Origin: Axinella damicornis
Taxonomy: Eukaryota; Porifera; Demospongiae; Axinellida; Axinellidae
Direction of reading: 5' to 3'
Length of the DNA stretch: 64,000 nucleotides
Assembly (NCBI GenBank): GCA_963931865.1
Contig: OZ007509.1
Location: forward strand, 14,654,048 to 14,718,047
Position numbers and translations under genes: made by a program. Of the stretch, positions 1 through 55,500 are shown piece by piece (position 1 is the first letter of the stretch; each line of letters begins with the position of its first letter). The notes below the pieces were generated by a model. That model was not told where the DNA came from. It worked only from the letters and a program-made list of their open reading frames with translations, and did not search any database.

Positions 1-600
1 TCTCAAAATGGTTTCTCAGTGGGCGCAAAATAGCTCATACAACACCTTCAACTTCGGAAGACTCCCAATGCGGACTCCACTTCAGACCTACTCTCCACTA
101 GTACTCCTTTTCATTAGCATTTAGCTAGCTAGTTACTTTATTAATCGCAAGTAGCTAGCTATAGACTTGCGATTGTGAATCCGTCAGCATTAGCTACTAT
201 GTCAGAGGTATAACAGAGGTTGTTGGGAATTGTGGAAGGTTGGTGTTTTTCATAGGCTGGTTTCCTGGCAGATCTGTGCCAAGAAGAGATAGTTGGTGGA
301 AGTATGAAGGGCTAATGTAGCCACTGGATCCGGCCATCTCTAACATTGTTGCAATGACTCAAAATGCATCATGGAACTCTAGCTACTTTCCAGCCAGAGC
401 AGCTCTCAAAATGGTTTCTCAGTGGGCGCAAAATAGCTCATACAACACCTTCAACTTCGGAAGACTCCCAATGCGGACTCCACTTCAGACCTACTCTCCA
501 CTAGTACTCCTTTTCATTAGCATTTAGCTAGCTAGTTACTTTGTTATTAGCTATAGCTAGCTAGCTAGCTACAGCCAGTACTCATTGTCCTGTTTCATGT
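1..600. repeat. Direct repeat pair and TAGC microsatellite upstream of gene 1
   Basis: Bases 1-142 recur almost exactly at 405-542, beginning TCTCAAAATGGTTTCTCAGT. The pair flanks about 260 bp of single-copy sequence. Bases 543-575 are a TAGC-type microsatellite, which is also found upstream of gene 2 near 46080-46140. The first copy touches the window edge, so its true left end is unknown. No coding sequence is recognised here. Confidence 0.85.
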
Positions 601-625
601 GAAGCCCCATTTGTATTTCTTACAT

Positions 626-1500
626 GTACAAGTAGCTTCGCTCGCTTCGCTCGCTCAGCTACTTCCCCCTTGTTCGCCTACCGTGCGTAATCCGGCGCCG
701 GACAGCTCTCTGTGCAGAGCTGCTTCTCCCCGATTGCGTCCGCTTCAGCTGCTCCTCCCGAGCCCGATTGCGGCATCCGCTTCCACTGCTGCTCCCCCGT
801 TTGCCTCCGCTTCCAGCTGCTGCTCCCCGATTGAGTCCGCTTCAGCTGCTGCTCGCCGCTTGCGTCCGCTTCAACTGCTGCTCCCCGATTGCGTCCGCTT
901 CAACTGCTGCTCCCCGATTGCGTCCGCTTCAACTACTGCTCGTCCGATAGAGCGGCTGCGTTTGACGTCACCGGCCGTAAAACAACCGAAACGCCCTCCG
1001 TTATACTCCGTTTCTCTCATAAGACTGCATGGCAAGAAGCAGCAATTTCTACAGTGATCTTAGAAACGCAAGCAGCTAGGAACTTACGAAGTACTACTGT
1101 GTCAACTGTCGCTGTAGCGCAGTTACCATGCCGATTAGATTGAGCAGCTACGCGACCTCGAGTACAAGTGAGTTAGTAGTTTCCGTCCAGCTGCCATTGA
1201 ACTCCATGTTCTTTTGCCATGCGGAAGTACTCAGTCACGTGGTTTTGTTACGTCAATGCAGCCGCTCTATTGCGTCCGCTTCAACTGCTGCTCCCCGATT
1301 GCGTCCGCTTCAACTGCTGCTCGCCCGATTACGTCCGCTTCAACTGCTGCTCCCCGATTGCGTCCGCTTCAACTGCTGCTCGCCCGCTTCGACTGCTGCT
1401 CCCGAGCCCCGATTGCATACATCCGCCGCTTGCTGGATTCCACCCCATGCTCGGGTGACCCCGGTCCAATGTTCTCGAACATTCTTCGCCGAGTTCGAGG
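626..1500. repeat. GC-rich minisatellite array, insertion relative to gene 2
   Basis: A unit of about 27 bp (core GATTGCGTCCGCTTCAACTG) is repeated at 725-955 and again at 1263-1400, separated by unrelated sequence. The upstream region of gene 2 (46140-46200) runs directly through the equivalent position without it, so the array was inserted or expanded after the two genes split. The long open frames over it are repeat artefacts rich in Arg, Pro, Leu and Ser. Confidence 0.85.
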
Positions 1501-1663
1501 TTCAGTAAATAAATTAAAGTACGAAGGTTGCGCGTCACTATAGTCTAGTCCCGCCCCACGAACATCCCACTTCCGTCACTCACACACACACGGACACACG
1601 TTAAAATCTTAATGTATTGATGGTTTACTATTGTTCTATAGTCTAGCCGCTAGCCCTCTCTGG

Positions 1664-1724
1664 CCGCCCGGCCGGTCAAGCGGGCGCGCGGCTTTGCCGC
1701 GCGCCCGCTTGACCGGCCGGGCGG
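1664..1724. repeat. Perfect GC-rich hairpin, 29-bp arms
   Basis: Arms at 1664-1692 and 1696-1724 are exact reverse complements separated by only TTT. The octamer TTCTATAG lies on both sides (1634-1641 and 1733-1740) and could be a target duplication. The hairpin sits about 170 bp upstream of the gene 1 start codon and is absent upstream of gene 2. Confidence 0.85.
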
Positions 1725-1796
1725 AGGGAATGTTCTATAGCTTGCACTTGTACTATAAAAATTTCTACCGCCAACACCCACTTAGCCATCCCAAGT

Positions 1797-1830
1797 TCTT
1801 CGAGGTCAAAGGTGACGTTTATATAACGAC
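1797..1830 (+). promoter_or_regulatory. Candidate core promoter of gene 1: DR1-like site plus TATA-like box
   Basis: AGGTCAAAGGTGA (1803-1815) is one mismatch from a DR1 nuclear-receptor element. It is followed by TGACG and by TATATAA at 1820-1826, 69 bp before the ATG. The same block is kept upstream of gene 2 (46239-46262), although the flanking DNA there has diverged by indels. DR1 elements are the classic target of HNF4/RXR-type receptors, and sponges are known to have HNF4-related receptors. The transcription start was not measured. Confidence 0.5.
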
Positions 1831-1894
1831 GAAGTCGACGCATCCGCTATATACCATTGACTGCGCGACAGATTGCTCTGCGACTGCTGTCGGT

Positions 1895-44325
<42,431 letters not shown>

Positions 44326-44450
44326 CTTATTGGATTGGAGGCATTTTAAGAGGCTCCTCCAGCTTAATCCCCTGGCAATACATTTTGTACTTGCTGCCTT
44401 TGTATATGCATTTGTAGCTAGCTGTCTTTTACCTCCCCTCTGAAGTAATA

Positions 44451-44674
44451 TGTGTGAACGGATCAAGTAAAAATGGAACCTTAGGCACACATCCCACTTT
44501 GCACCCCCCTGAAATGGGAATTGGTTCTAAATATGTTTCAGAATATTTCCAAGAATTGAGTTTCTCCAATTTTCAGGCATTTCTTCGAAGGGGGTGCACA
44601 AGTTTTAATCCATTTGTAAGCAATTTGGACAATTCCCCACATTTGACTGTGTTTTACTTGATCCGTTCACATGT
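44451..44674. mobile_element. Short MITE in the gene 1 3' flank
   Basis: TIRs GTGAACGGATCAAGTAAAA (44454-44472) and the exact inverse (44653-44671). The element lies where the 3' untranslated region of gene 1 would be. Confidence 0.8.
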
Positions 44675-46230
44675 TTGCTTAGTTAATTAATATCATTCTG
44701 TTCTTATTGTTTTATTTTTGTTCGTTTACTTGTTTTGTTCTGCTGTGTATGTGATGTAGAACTTTGTGTGACTTTGTTTTGTGCTTTGTTTATTTTTGTT
44801 TTGTGCTTTGTTTATTCATTTTTGGTGCTGTGTTGTTGTGCTGGACACACTTTATTGTTTTGTATTCCGTATAACATTTATATCTGTACCACATTAAGTT
44901 GCTGTTTTATATTTTTGGATTGTGAAGTTAAGAACTCATGACTCAGAGCACCAAGCTATCCCATTTGAACCCCGTTATCCCAAACCTAGCCCTCACACCA
45001 AGCAAATAGCTACCTGGCTCAGTACAAACCTTGCCACTGCAGGCAAAGATCGCTCACTCAATTTTTCATCCCTCCAAAAGATTAATGATCGACCACTATG
45101 AGGTGAACAACTACCATCTCCCCTCTTTCTAGTTCCACCTCACAGTCAACCAAATATCCAAACCCAAGCTATTGTCTCTATATGCGAGCCAAGGCCAACA
45201 AACACAGGCCTGAAGAATTGTCTGCCACTCTCAAACTCTGCCACCCTGGCTATATTGTATTCCAAACATAACTTTGGACATAGCTAGCTACTCCCCTCTT
45301 ATTGAAGTGGAGCAAAAGTCCAAGGTCTCTTTCCTCAGTTCACTCGTCCAGTCCAATCCTCTTCATCAGGTAGTCGTCATCCTGAACAAAGATAGTACGT
45401 GTTTTCCCACTCAGTCTGAATCCATTTTTTGGTGACAAGGGTTATATATAGCTAGCTATATAACTCTAGTTTGCATGGAGATGTCGATCCTAATGGATTC
45501 CAGCCAAGACCTTGAGAAGCAGCTATCTCCTGTGAGGGTGAGCTCATGCACTTCACAGAAGGCCTAGAGATGCAATCTAAGCTCGATTCCATTGATACTC
45601 CAATCCTCCTCCAAGATATATAAGGCATTCCCTCCCTGCCAGGCAAATTGAATTCCCTAACAGGCTATAGATTTAGGGGAGTTGGAATTGTGTCTGATGC
45701 AAGCGGCCTGGAGGATACCGGTGAGTGTACAGATCTCTGTTGAAAACTGAATGAAAAATTGAAAATTGATATTGAATTCGGTTCAGTTTTTTTCATTTTC
45801 CTTCCTGTGAAGATAAAATATTGAATTCAGTGATACTTTTCATCAGGAACAATTTTCAACTGGACCAAGTGTACACTCACCCCTCCCCATTATAGATGGT
45901 CAGAATGTTGCTGTCCTCGTGCTGGTCACTGTTCAACTCGCTTCTCAGTTGACTCTACCATATCGATTTGCTGCCAAGCGACAATTTGCAGCTGCACCTG
46001 ATTCTGGCATAATGCTCAAATGCTTTTGTCTTCAAGCCTGTTCTGTAGCTACAAAAAGAACAGAATGAAATTAATTTAGCTAGTTACTTTGTTATTTTGT
46101 GTAGCTAGCTATAGCTAGCTAGCTAACTAGCTAGCTACTACTCATTGTCCTGTTTTGATGTGAAGCCCCATTTGTATTTCTTACATGTATGGTTTACTCT
46201 TCCCCAACACCCACTTATAGCCATCCCCAA

Positions 46231-46268
46231 GTTCTTCGAGGTCAAAGGTGACGTTTATATAACGACGA
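46231..46268 (+). promoter_or_regulatory. Candidate core promoter of gene 2: DR1-like site plus TATA-like box
   Basis: AGGTCAAAGGTGA at 46239-46251 and TATATAA at 46256-46262, 75 bp before the ATG, in the same arrangement as in gene 1. The identity over about 37 bases stands out against diverged surroundings. Confidence 0.5.
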
Positions 46269-46336
46269 AATGACTCACTCGACGCCATCCGCTACCATTG
46301 ACTGCACGACAGATTTGCTCTTCGACTGCTGTCGGT

Positions 46337-46571
46337 ATGGATGTTTTCAACTGTGTCCACCTGAGGGCTCTATTGCTCTTACTGGTGTGCAGTTCACTGT
46401 CGATTGCAAACGGGGAGGAGTCTCACCCAGTATTGAAATGCAACTCGTACGCAGATGCGGTGGACCGAGGAAGGGAGAAGTCTTCTCGCGTTTCGGAATC
46501 TCCATTTCTCTTGCAAGTCACTCGGACTGAAGTCGAAGAGTATGTCAACGAAATTGGGTTCCAGTACAGAG
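46337..46571 (+). CDS. Gene 2 exon 1: signal peptide and start of Reeler domain
   Basis: Same length (235 nt) as exon 1 of gene 1 and more than 90 percent alike by eye: leader [16 protein letters not shown]..., then the Reeler start. Donor GTAGGT. The start at 46337 is supported by the paralogue and by the hydrophobic leader. Confidence 0.88.
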
Positions 46572-49500
46572 GTAGGTTTATCATTATTCTGGTGCAGTGC
46601 CAGTTTGGCAATGGAAATGTTTCTAGCAGTAGTCGTTAAAGTCACTTTTAACAGCTTGAAATGGTTTCGTGTCTCATAATAGGGGCGGCTACCCTAGTCT
46701 CGCGTAGCCAGACTCTCATACGGAAAGGAGAGTCTGGTTAACTAATAACTAATTCAGAATGATAAGTGCGTATAGTAAAGTTCACGTTCATTATCGCGAT
46801 CGTACGGCTTAGCGCCACTTACAATTAACTACTTAGCGCCACTTAGTTATCGCCACTATCGCCACCCCAGTCGGGGATGCTGTAGGAACAAGGGCAATTA
46901 ACCAGACTCTCCTTTCCGCCACCTTTAGTCACCCTTCCGAGATTTCATAAACTATACCAAAATGGAATCTCTACCCAAGTCCAACTATTTAACTAAGCCA
47001 ATATAATACTCCGAACGTTGTGCTAAAACAACACTAGTGTCAGTGAGTTTAGTGTTTTGAAAGTTGATGATCTGCAACAGGTACATGCCGCATCAATTGA
47101 AGTTGCCACAATGCTCCTTGGAAGCCAGTGGCAGTCTGACCCCCTGTTCTGCATGATTGTATGCCGGAGGAGATCCATTTCCCGTAGTTTCCATTATTAA
47201 TTCACCTCACTTAGTTTTAAACAAGTCTGAAACCTGAGTAAGCACTCATGAGGTGTTAACTAAGTTCAGTTCAATTTCCTTTGATAACCCAGGAATGCCG
47301 TATCTCCAATACAGAAGGTTTTCATGCAGGTCCTGGGCCCCGGATGGTGATGACATCATCATTGAACTTGCTTGAGTTACCATAAATGGCATTGCTCAAA
47401 CTTGTTTTTCTGGAAGGGCAAATGGCAAATTCCTTTTTCCAAGGCAAACCAACCTTCAACAGATTACTGGGATTCGAACCCAGGACAGAGCCTGAGTTGA
47501 TTATTAGAGACTCTCACTCTATATACCAGTGCACCACTGCACAGTCACTATATTTGATTATTAGGCAACAAATAAATCATACAGGGGTACTTTCCATTTT
47601 CAGCAACATTTGCCGGTGACAGAATTGGATGGTGCGTGAACATTTTGGCAGTCAAACTCTAATTTTCAAGGATTCTTGTTTAAATATTATTATGTTAACT
47701 CTAAACAAGCCAATTGTTTTGGGCCTGAAATAGTGCAAGAGGGTACAAAAAGTACAGCCTTTCGATAAAAAATTTGCACAGCAAAGCACTGTACAAGCTA
47801 TATAGCTGAACTAGCCATGGGCTTGTGTGCACCAACAGCATCCTATAGATGGAAAGTTAATCACTGATGCTACATATAACATTTGTGAGGGGATACCACT
47901 CTGTACCTCTGTGAGGGGACGCCACTTGATCTGTACTGGTGACCCTTTTACTGCAGATCATGTGGCCCTTCCTCTGTTGATTCAATACACGTACTCTACA
48001 TAAACTACATAAACCCACTACCTTTTAACCTCTAAAAACCTGCCTCTTAACCCTGTGCACTTTTGCTTTCTATTTGCCTTAGTAGTTGGTATAATTATAT
48101 GTTTCCATATTGGATATTACTATACAGTAGAATATGAGCACCTAAAACTGTGGTTTCAAATTCATGCTCGCAGATTATGTAAAAGCCAATTACTGTATAC
48201 AAAGTGCAATCCTATATAAGCTCCACTGATACATGCACTAGAGATGAGTTACCCCATGCAGATGCCTTGCAACGATTTGTAGTACTAGTGTTGAATTGGG
48301 GTACGGAATATTTGGTACAAGAAGCATAACCCTTCAATGTTAATAGTGAACATGAGCCTATGGCTAATTCAGCTAGCCTGTAGTATACTGTGCAAACTTA
48401 TAGCACGCTATAGACTGAAATTACAGTCACTCACTGTGTCACATAACATCTGTGAAGGGCTACCACTCAAGGGGATCCCTCTTTTACTGATATTCAGATC
48501 GTGTAAGAGGGACATATTGCCCCTCCCTCTGTTGATTCAATGCACTTACTCTACATGAACTACTCAGACCACTACCTATTAACCTCTAAAGTGCTCAAAA
48601 CCACTGCCTCTTAACCTTGTACACTTTTATTTTCTATTTTGCCTTGAGAGAATAAACAGTTGGTACAGTTTGCATTACTATGGTACAAACATGAGCACCT
48701 ACAACTGAGGTTTCCGGGAGGGATGCGTCACCCCAGATGCCCTGCAAAGGTTTGCAGTGAACCACTGCCTCTTAACCCTGTGCACTTTATTTTTTATTTT
48801 CTATTTTGCCTTGAGAAAACAAACAGTTGGTACACAAGTTGGCATAACACATATTATGTATACCATGGTACAAACATGAGCACCTAAAACTGAGGTATCA
48901 ATAGCTAGGGACTGTCATATCGTCAAAGTTGCCCCATGATCGTGCTGTCCGCATGCCGGTTCGAGTCCGTGGTGGGAACACTTCATTGAGTATGGCATAA
49001 TTTCATGCACAATTTCCTGCATACTGTCTAAGCTGCTAGTACTTAATACACACACATGGCTTTGAATGAAGCCCCTCCCACTTGATTGGTATACCAGTCT
49101 CATTCTTGCATACCTAGAGCAGAAGCCGTTTTCTTGCAGGTAGGCCTTGGCAGATTTTGCTAGCATAATTTTGGTGCTTCTGAGCATAGTGAATGTTGGG
49201 TACACTTTCTGACTCTGATGAGAAAAATAGGTACAAATGGGATTTATAATTTGTGAACTTGAAGAAACAAACCATCAGGTAGCTCAGTAGCTATATAACT
49301 AGCTACAGGTTTAGAAGTAGCAAAGGTCACGGCATATACCTTTACTACACTGTTTGAGACGGAGCCAGAGTTATAGATGGCAAGCATGCAGATATAACCG
49401 TGGCAGTAGACATACATTGGAGAGTCGCGTGCACAGCAAAAAACAACTGTGGTAATACAGTGCTAGGTTCAGTTGTGTGGGAATACACAAGTACATCATA

Positions 49501-52482
49501 ACTAGACTGGAGTGATATTGTGGCAGGATGTAGTGGTATGTCCCCAACACTATACAGTTGTTTTAACTGCAAGCTTATGCATGTGCAGTACATGCAGCAT
49601 TATCATATCCGTGGCTGAGGGATATGCGTGGAATCATCTACTTTGTATGCTACTACTGTACATACCTTTAAGTCATTTACTGTGCCACTCTTCATGTAGT
49701 TATACAGCTATCAACGTGCATATTGGTCCGGCAGGAAGTACCTATTGTAAGTGTAGGTAACAGACACATGCGCATTCAGAACTGTCTCTGGCCCTAATAT
49801 TGCTACCCTTACCCATCGCCCTACTTCCTACCGGACCAATAACCACATCGTATAGCTGAAACATCAGCAGGCAGTGGCACTCCTTTTGATACTTCGCTAG
49901 ATCTTGGTCTTATACCATAGAGTACGTATTAAGCGCCCATGGTTTGGGGACATTAGAATGCCGCTGAACAAGGAGGTGGGCACTAGATACATACTCAGAC
50001 TAATAATATCCGCGATGCTTTAGAACCCTGTGCAGTAACTTTCGTATGAAGGGGGGGGGGGGGGGGGGGGTGCTTGATACATACTCTACGGTACAGTTTA
50101 ATACCTACTCTCATTCCCAGACCCTCCCTCCAAATGCCAACATATTGCTGTCAAATTTCAGCACAGCCGAAGGACATCTCCCCCCCCCCCCCCCCCCCCA
50201 ATAGAACATATTCGCCAAAATTTGGTTGTTTTGATCTGCATTATGTGTGTTCTGTTTTACAGTCGAGCTGTATACTGCTGAACCAGGCCACAAATTCCAA
50301 GGGTTTCTTATCCAGGCACATCATCCATCCAACATCAAGATGTCAAACTCCATGAAAGGGACGGGATTCTTTACTAGCCCCAGCAGTGAATGGGAGCCAG
50401 TAACATGCCAGACAACCAACGTAAGACATAGCTACAGACAATGGACTTATTGGTTGTAGCTACTGAATATAAAGTATAGCTATAGGGCATGTTACTGTGC
50501 GTAAATAGAGACAGCAATAATTATAAGGGTACCTGTGAAAGTGAAATGCAGGATTTCAGAATGGAATGTAATTCAGCACGCCGAGATTGAAGGCTGTGCT
50601 CCTGCTAAGTAACCTCCGCCTGATCAAGTGGGCATGTGTGGTTGTTGTGGCCCCACCCAGTTTTGTCCCAGGGGGCAGGGCTCGTGATTGGGTCACCTAA
50701 AGAGGATACGCTTTCAAGTGGTAGTAGTGTACTTGGTGAGTGATCTCAGCGTTCAATAATCTTGAGTTGCGAATGGGAAGTCCTACGCGTTCAGTTGTTA
50801 TGCACGTTAGAAGTAGTGCAAGCGATCAATATTCGCTTAGGAGCCATTGTGTGTGTGTATGTATGTGTGTCACGCTCAGGAATGTTGTTAATGCTTAGAA
50901 ATGCTGCTGGTTTTCCTCCCGGCCAATTGAGTTGTCTTTGCAGCGAGGGCTCGATGGTGCAAGCTTGAAACTCAGATCAGGGGACAAGTGTGTCTTGCAG
51001 AGCTTGAGCAGCTACATATGGAGTCGAACAGTAAGCGCAGTCGACATCTGATTATACATATGGAGTCGAACAGTGAGCGCAGTTGACATCTGATTATACC
51101 GCAACTTCACAATAGTCTTACATAGCCAAAGACTAAGGTACAGGCGAGCGGGGTCTTCAGGGTTTGCAGAGCTAGAGCAGCTACATGTGGAGTTGAACAA
51201 TGAGCGTAATCGACATCTTTTCTCAGCTCCACACTCAAACTCGTGAACTCTAGATCAGATACTTGCAAACACATGGCTAGGTCACATGTACGCATGTGGC
51301 GTGCATGAGGCATGATGCGGATACATGTTCCTAGTATATTATTTGCATGTGCATCAAAATAACAACATGAAAGTGCAGTTCATACACACAGACAGTACTA
51401 TAGTCTCGTGCCCAGACGTCCAAGCCCACCGGCGGAGAACGTCTGGTGGCTTGAGCTACATTTCTTGTCACAGAGGCGCATCCAGCATAGGTGTAATTGA
51501 AGCACTGATTGCGCTAAGAATGCAATTATCAGAGAAATTTGAAGATAAACTCTCCTTTCTGTACTATTTGTCATGTAGCCCCTACCTTCAAGCAGTCAGT
51601 GACGTCCCCTAACCCCCCGAAACATCGGCTGCTAACAGAAGGGCAGTGGACTTCTTCATTATTCAGGTATTGCCGTAAACCGTTGTTTTTCGAAGTTGGA
51701 GATGGCTGAAAGGTTCTTAGAAGCTACGAAGGGGTGTCATCAACCAACAGCAAAGTAAGTCCTCATTACGAGCTGTTTAAACTGAGCTGTTTTTGACTCC
51801 TCGATCGATCAGTGACGCAACCCGCAATAATTAGTAGTGAATTACGCATGTGCTCTTCGATTTCATTGGTCATCTCAAATTCCAAATGGGAAAGGTGTTA
51901 GTGACAAGAAATCTCACTCAAAACACCAGACCTTCTCCGCCGGGGGCGTGCATGAAGGGCTGGGCACGAGACCAACAATGCTAATGCACCTGAACAAAGG
52001 AACGCACTAAGTACAGTATAGTAGACCATAATAAGGGACTGCGATCCAGCTTTCACAGGTGTGAGTGGAGTATATAGATTTGAGACTCAAAAGTGTTGTG
52101 TGTTTGCTCGCTTTTCCCAAAGGAGACGTCCCTTGGTTGCAGGTAGCTGTCTAATGAGGGCAATTTCACGAAGCAACCAGCTAGCATTCCGTGAAAAGAT
52201 TCTGACTGTATTGGCTGTTTCATTCATGTCAAATTTACTAGTGTATAAAATTTTCTTGGGTTTACGGCAACCACGAAAATATCTTTACAGCAAGATATAC
52301 GGTATTGTTACAGTTATCTTGTGTTCAGTACCCATTGTGTTTGCAATACATAATAAAATCATTCAACACCAATGTCTTTATCCAGGACTCTGCCATCAGC
52401 ACTTCATCCACCTTGAAAGAATATATTCACCTCACTTGGGAGACACCAAGTAGTGGCATCCCTACCATATTCTGGTATATTC

Positions 52483-52526
<44 letters not shown>

Positions 52527-55500
52527 AGTGTCATGTATTCTTGTTCCTGGAGGCTCTGCTCCAAAAAATAATATAAATTATGCTATGGAATGTGTGATTG
52601 ATGCTAGAAACACACGATAGTTATACCATAAAAGCCGGGCTAATGATGCAGCTGTTATATTGCTATGCAGGTACGTTGTACAAGATGCAAATGGCTACTT
52701 TCATAGCTCCACACAAGAGACTGAATTGGTAAATGGAAATTTGCCTAAGCTAAACAGGGTTCTATTTTGAGTTTGGGGGAGAAGATCTGGGTGGTGGGCG
52801 GGGGACTGCAGCCATTGGGTACAATTTTCTAGGGGGGTCTGGGGGCATGCCCCCAAGGAATTTTGAGCCTTCTGAGACTGTGGTTCTGAGGCACTCTGAG
52901 ACAATTTTGAGGTCATAGTTCTATTCTCTAAACCAAATGGAGGGAATCTCTCCCCCCCCCAAAAGTAGATAGAATCCTGGTTGAAGACACCATGCAGTAA
53001 CCTTTTCATGGTCTTTCATTGTACAGTATTATGAAGGATTGACCAGAAGGAAAAGATGTAAGTCAATGAGCTGTTGTTTAAACAGCATGTTGGGCATTTG
53101 CCATTGACTGCAATTGCAGGCATGAGGTGATCATATTTGATTGCTAATTTACTGGCAGCTCTCAGTGTTCATAGAATATGCTGCACTTTATTTTACAACT
53201 GCACTTTATTTTACAGCTGCCAGCAATGATGGCATTGGTCCAGGCCAAGGTCCTTGCACATATGATGTGCCAGATCCAGGTTTGCCAAATTAATTACTCT
53301 TCTCTATAAGCATGCATATCCAACAGACATAATTAATAGACTTATTTCCTGGCCAAGCAGTTCCTTGCTCTTAATTTCCTGTAGCTTCAAATAGAGGATC
53401 TTGTTTGGATGCTCACTACACTCAGTGCTGCCCAGGTGTGAACAGCAGCTGCAACTCTGGTATACGCACCTGTTACTGTGATGAAGCTTGTCTTCACCTT
53501 GGTGATTGCTGCAGAGACATCAATGAGCTCAACTGCACATGCAACAGAAGTAGGTGCTATGATGTTGAGTTACCTATGTTACGGTGAAATCTTTTGAATA
53601 GTAGCTGCAGTAAATCGCGTGATGAGTAGCCGTGGCTTTGATCGCAGAAATACGGTATTCAAACCTGTCTACTTCTTGAAGGACAAACTTCCTGCAGAGG
53701 CGTGGCTACCTGGACACTTTGGCCCCTCCCACATACTTGTATGAATTCTGAACGCATACGACAAACATTCTCGTTGTATGCAGAATTGCACCTTCAGCAT
53801 CCGCTAGAAGACATGACTGTCGAGTGACAGAACTATAAATGGACAAGTATTTTGCCGAACATCTCCGGCTAGAGGCCAAAAAGGCATTCAACAACAGGTG
53901 AGGCGACAACTCACCTCTCTAGCAGCGAGAAACAGACTACTCTGTCACCCAAAACTAGTTCTGTCACTAGATACATGCTATTAGCAGCGATTTAAATGCC
54001 TCTCAATTAGTATACCCTTTTGGAGACAAAAGATGTGGAATGCGTGGATAAGTACATTTTACACAAGAATGACTGAAATAACGTGCAGCTGCTCATATAT
54101 ATACAGATTTTACTTCCGGCCAACGGGTAACCGTACACTGCATGCACTGCAGACCTGCTCCAAGGATAATTATTTTAACTTTGCCACTAGCTGCCAACTC
54201 ATTAAACTGTGCATATACAGCAAAATGCAACCATCTTCATTTTTTGTTTTGATGAATGCCATGCTGTAGATTATTCTATTTATTTTCTGGTGTTGTTTTT
54301 CTGTGCAGCACTTCCAATCGTCACTTCTGGGCTGAATGCTTCTTACAATGTCCAACTGGAAGATAGGTTCTCACTCCAATGCACAGCTCAAGGAGTGCCC
54401 ATACCGAACATTATCTGGTTCAAAGATGATGGTTTAGTCAGCGATGTCAACGATACCAACCTGGTTATCACATACTCTGATCCAGGCTCTTCACAAGTGA
54501 CGAGTACCCTGACAGTACTGGCAGTATCTTTGGGATATCGTGGGGCGTATACCTGCCTTGCCACCAACAATGCTGGCAGTGATAGGAGCACTGGCATTCT
54601 TACGATCACAGGTTAGTTGTGGAAATTTAGCAAAAAGAACTTCAGTCAATGCCTGGCATCTAACTGCAATACCATACCATTTACTAATAAGCCTCACTGT
54701 GGGTGGCTACAGACATAATGAATAGTAACCTGCGGCAATAGCCACAATTGTATAAGACATACGCCAAGTGAGCTAGGTTATATTTATAGATGGTCTTACT
54801 GGTTCGCTTATAAATCTGTGAAGTTTGCTGCACTTTATTTTACAGCTGCCAGTATTGGTCCTGGCCTAGACCTTTGCACATATGAGGTACCAGATCCAGG
54901 TTTGTCATCCAAATATTTCATCCAAAAGACATACGTATATACATACACCTAACTACCCATTACCCACAATGGCTATATAGTGTGTTTTAATTTTGTGTAG
55001 AATCAAGTTCTGGATCTTGTGTTGCTGCTGGCTACCATCAGTGTTGCCCAGGTGGGAATGGCAGCTGCAGAACTGGAAGCTGTTACTGTGATGAGGCTTG
55101 TCTTCACCTTGGTGATTGCTGCAGAGACATCAATGAGCTCAACTGCACGTGCAACAGAAGTATGAATTTAGTTGACTACCTAATAATATACACTTATGCG
55201 GCAGTGATTTTCTGCTGAAGACAACAATCTCTGTTGCAGTATACTGTTGTTACTACTATAGTTGTTGTTGCTGTTGATTGTTTCTTCTTCTGTTATCTTT
55301 ATTGTTGCAGCACTTCCAAACATCACTTCTGGACTGAGTGATTCTTACAGTGTCCAACTGGGAGATAGATTCTCATTCGAATGCACAGCTCATGGAGTGC
55401 CCATACCGAACATTATCTGGTTCAAAGATGAGAGTTTAGTCAGTGATGTCAGTGATACCAACCTGGATATTACATACTCTGATCCAGCCTCTTCACAAGT

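Larger units (their letters stand above)
44326..46336. other. Intergenic region between gene 1 and gene 2
   Basis: The first 120 bp resemble the 3' flank of gene 2 (for example CATTTTGTACTTG versus CATTTTGTGCTTG). A MITE follows at 44451-44674. Bases 44700-45900 contain T-rich and unrecognised sequence with no convincing frame. From about 46080 the DNA is homologous to the region upstream of gene 1. No AATAAA is visible close to the stop codon. Confidence 0.7.

Noticed and set aside
599..1543. Several open frames rich in Arg, Pro, Leu, Ser upstream of gene 1
   Set aside because: They overlap in all frames over a GC-rich minisatellite, are absent upstream of gene 2 and show no domain; treated as repeat artefacts.
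44735..44941. Cys/Phe/Leu-rich frame downstream of gene 1
   Set aside because: T-rich low-complexity DNA; hydrophobic by composition, with no paralogue downstream of gene 2.
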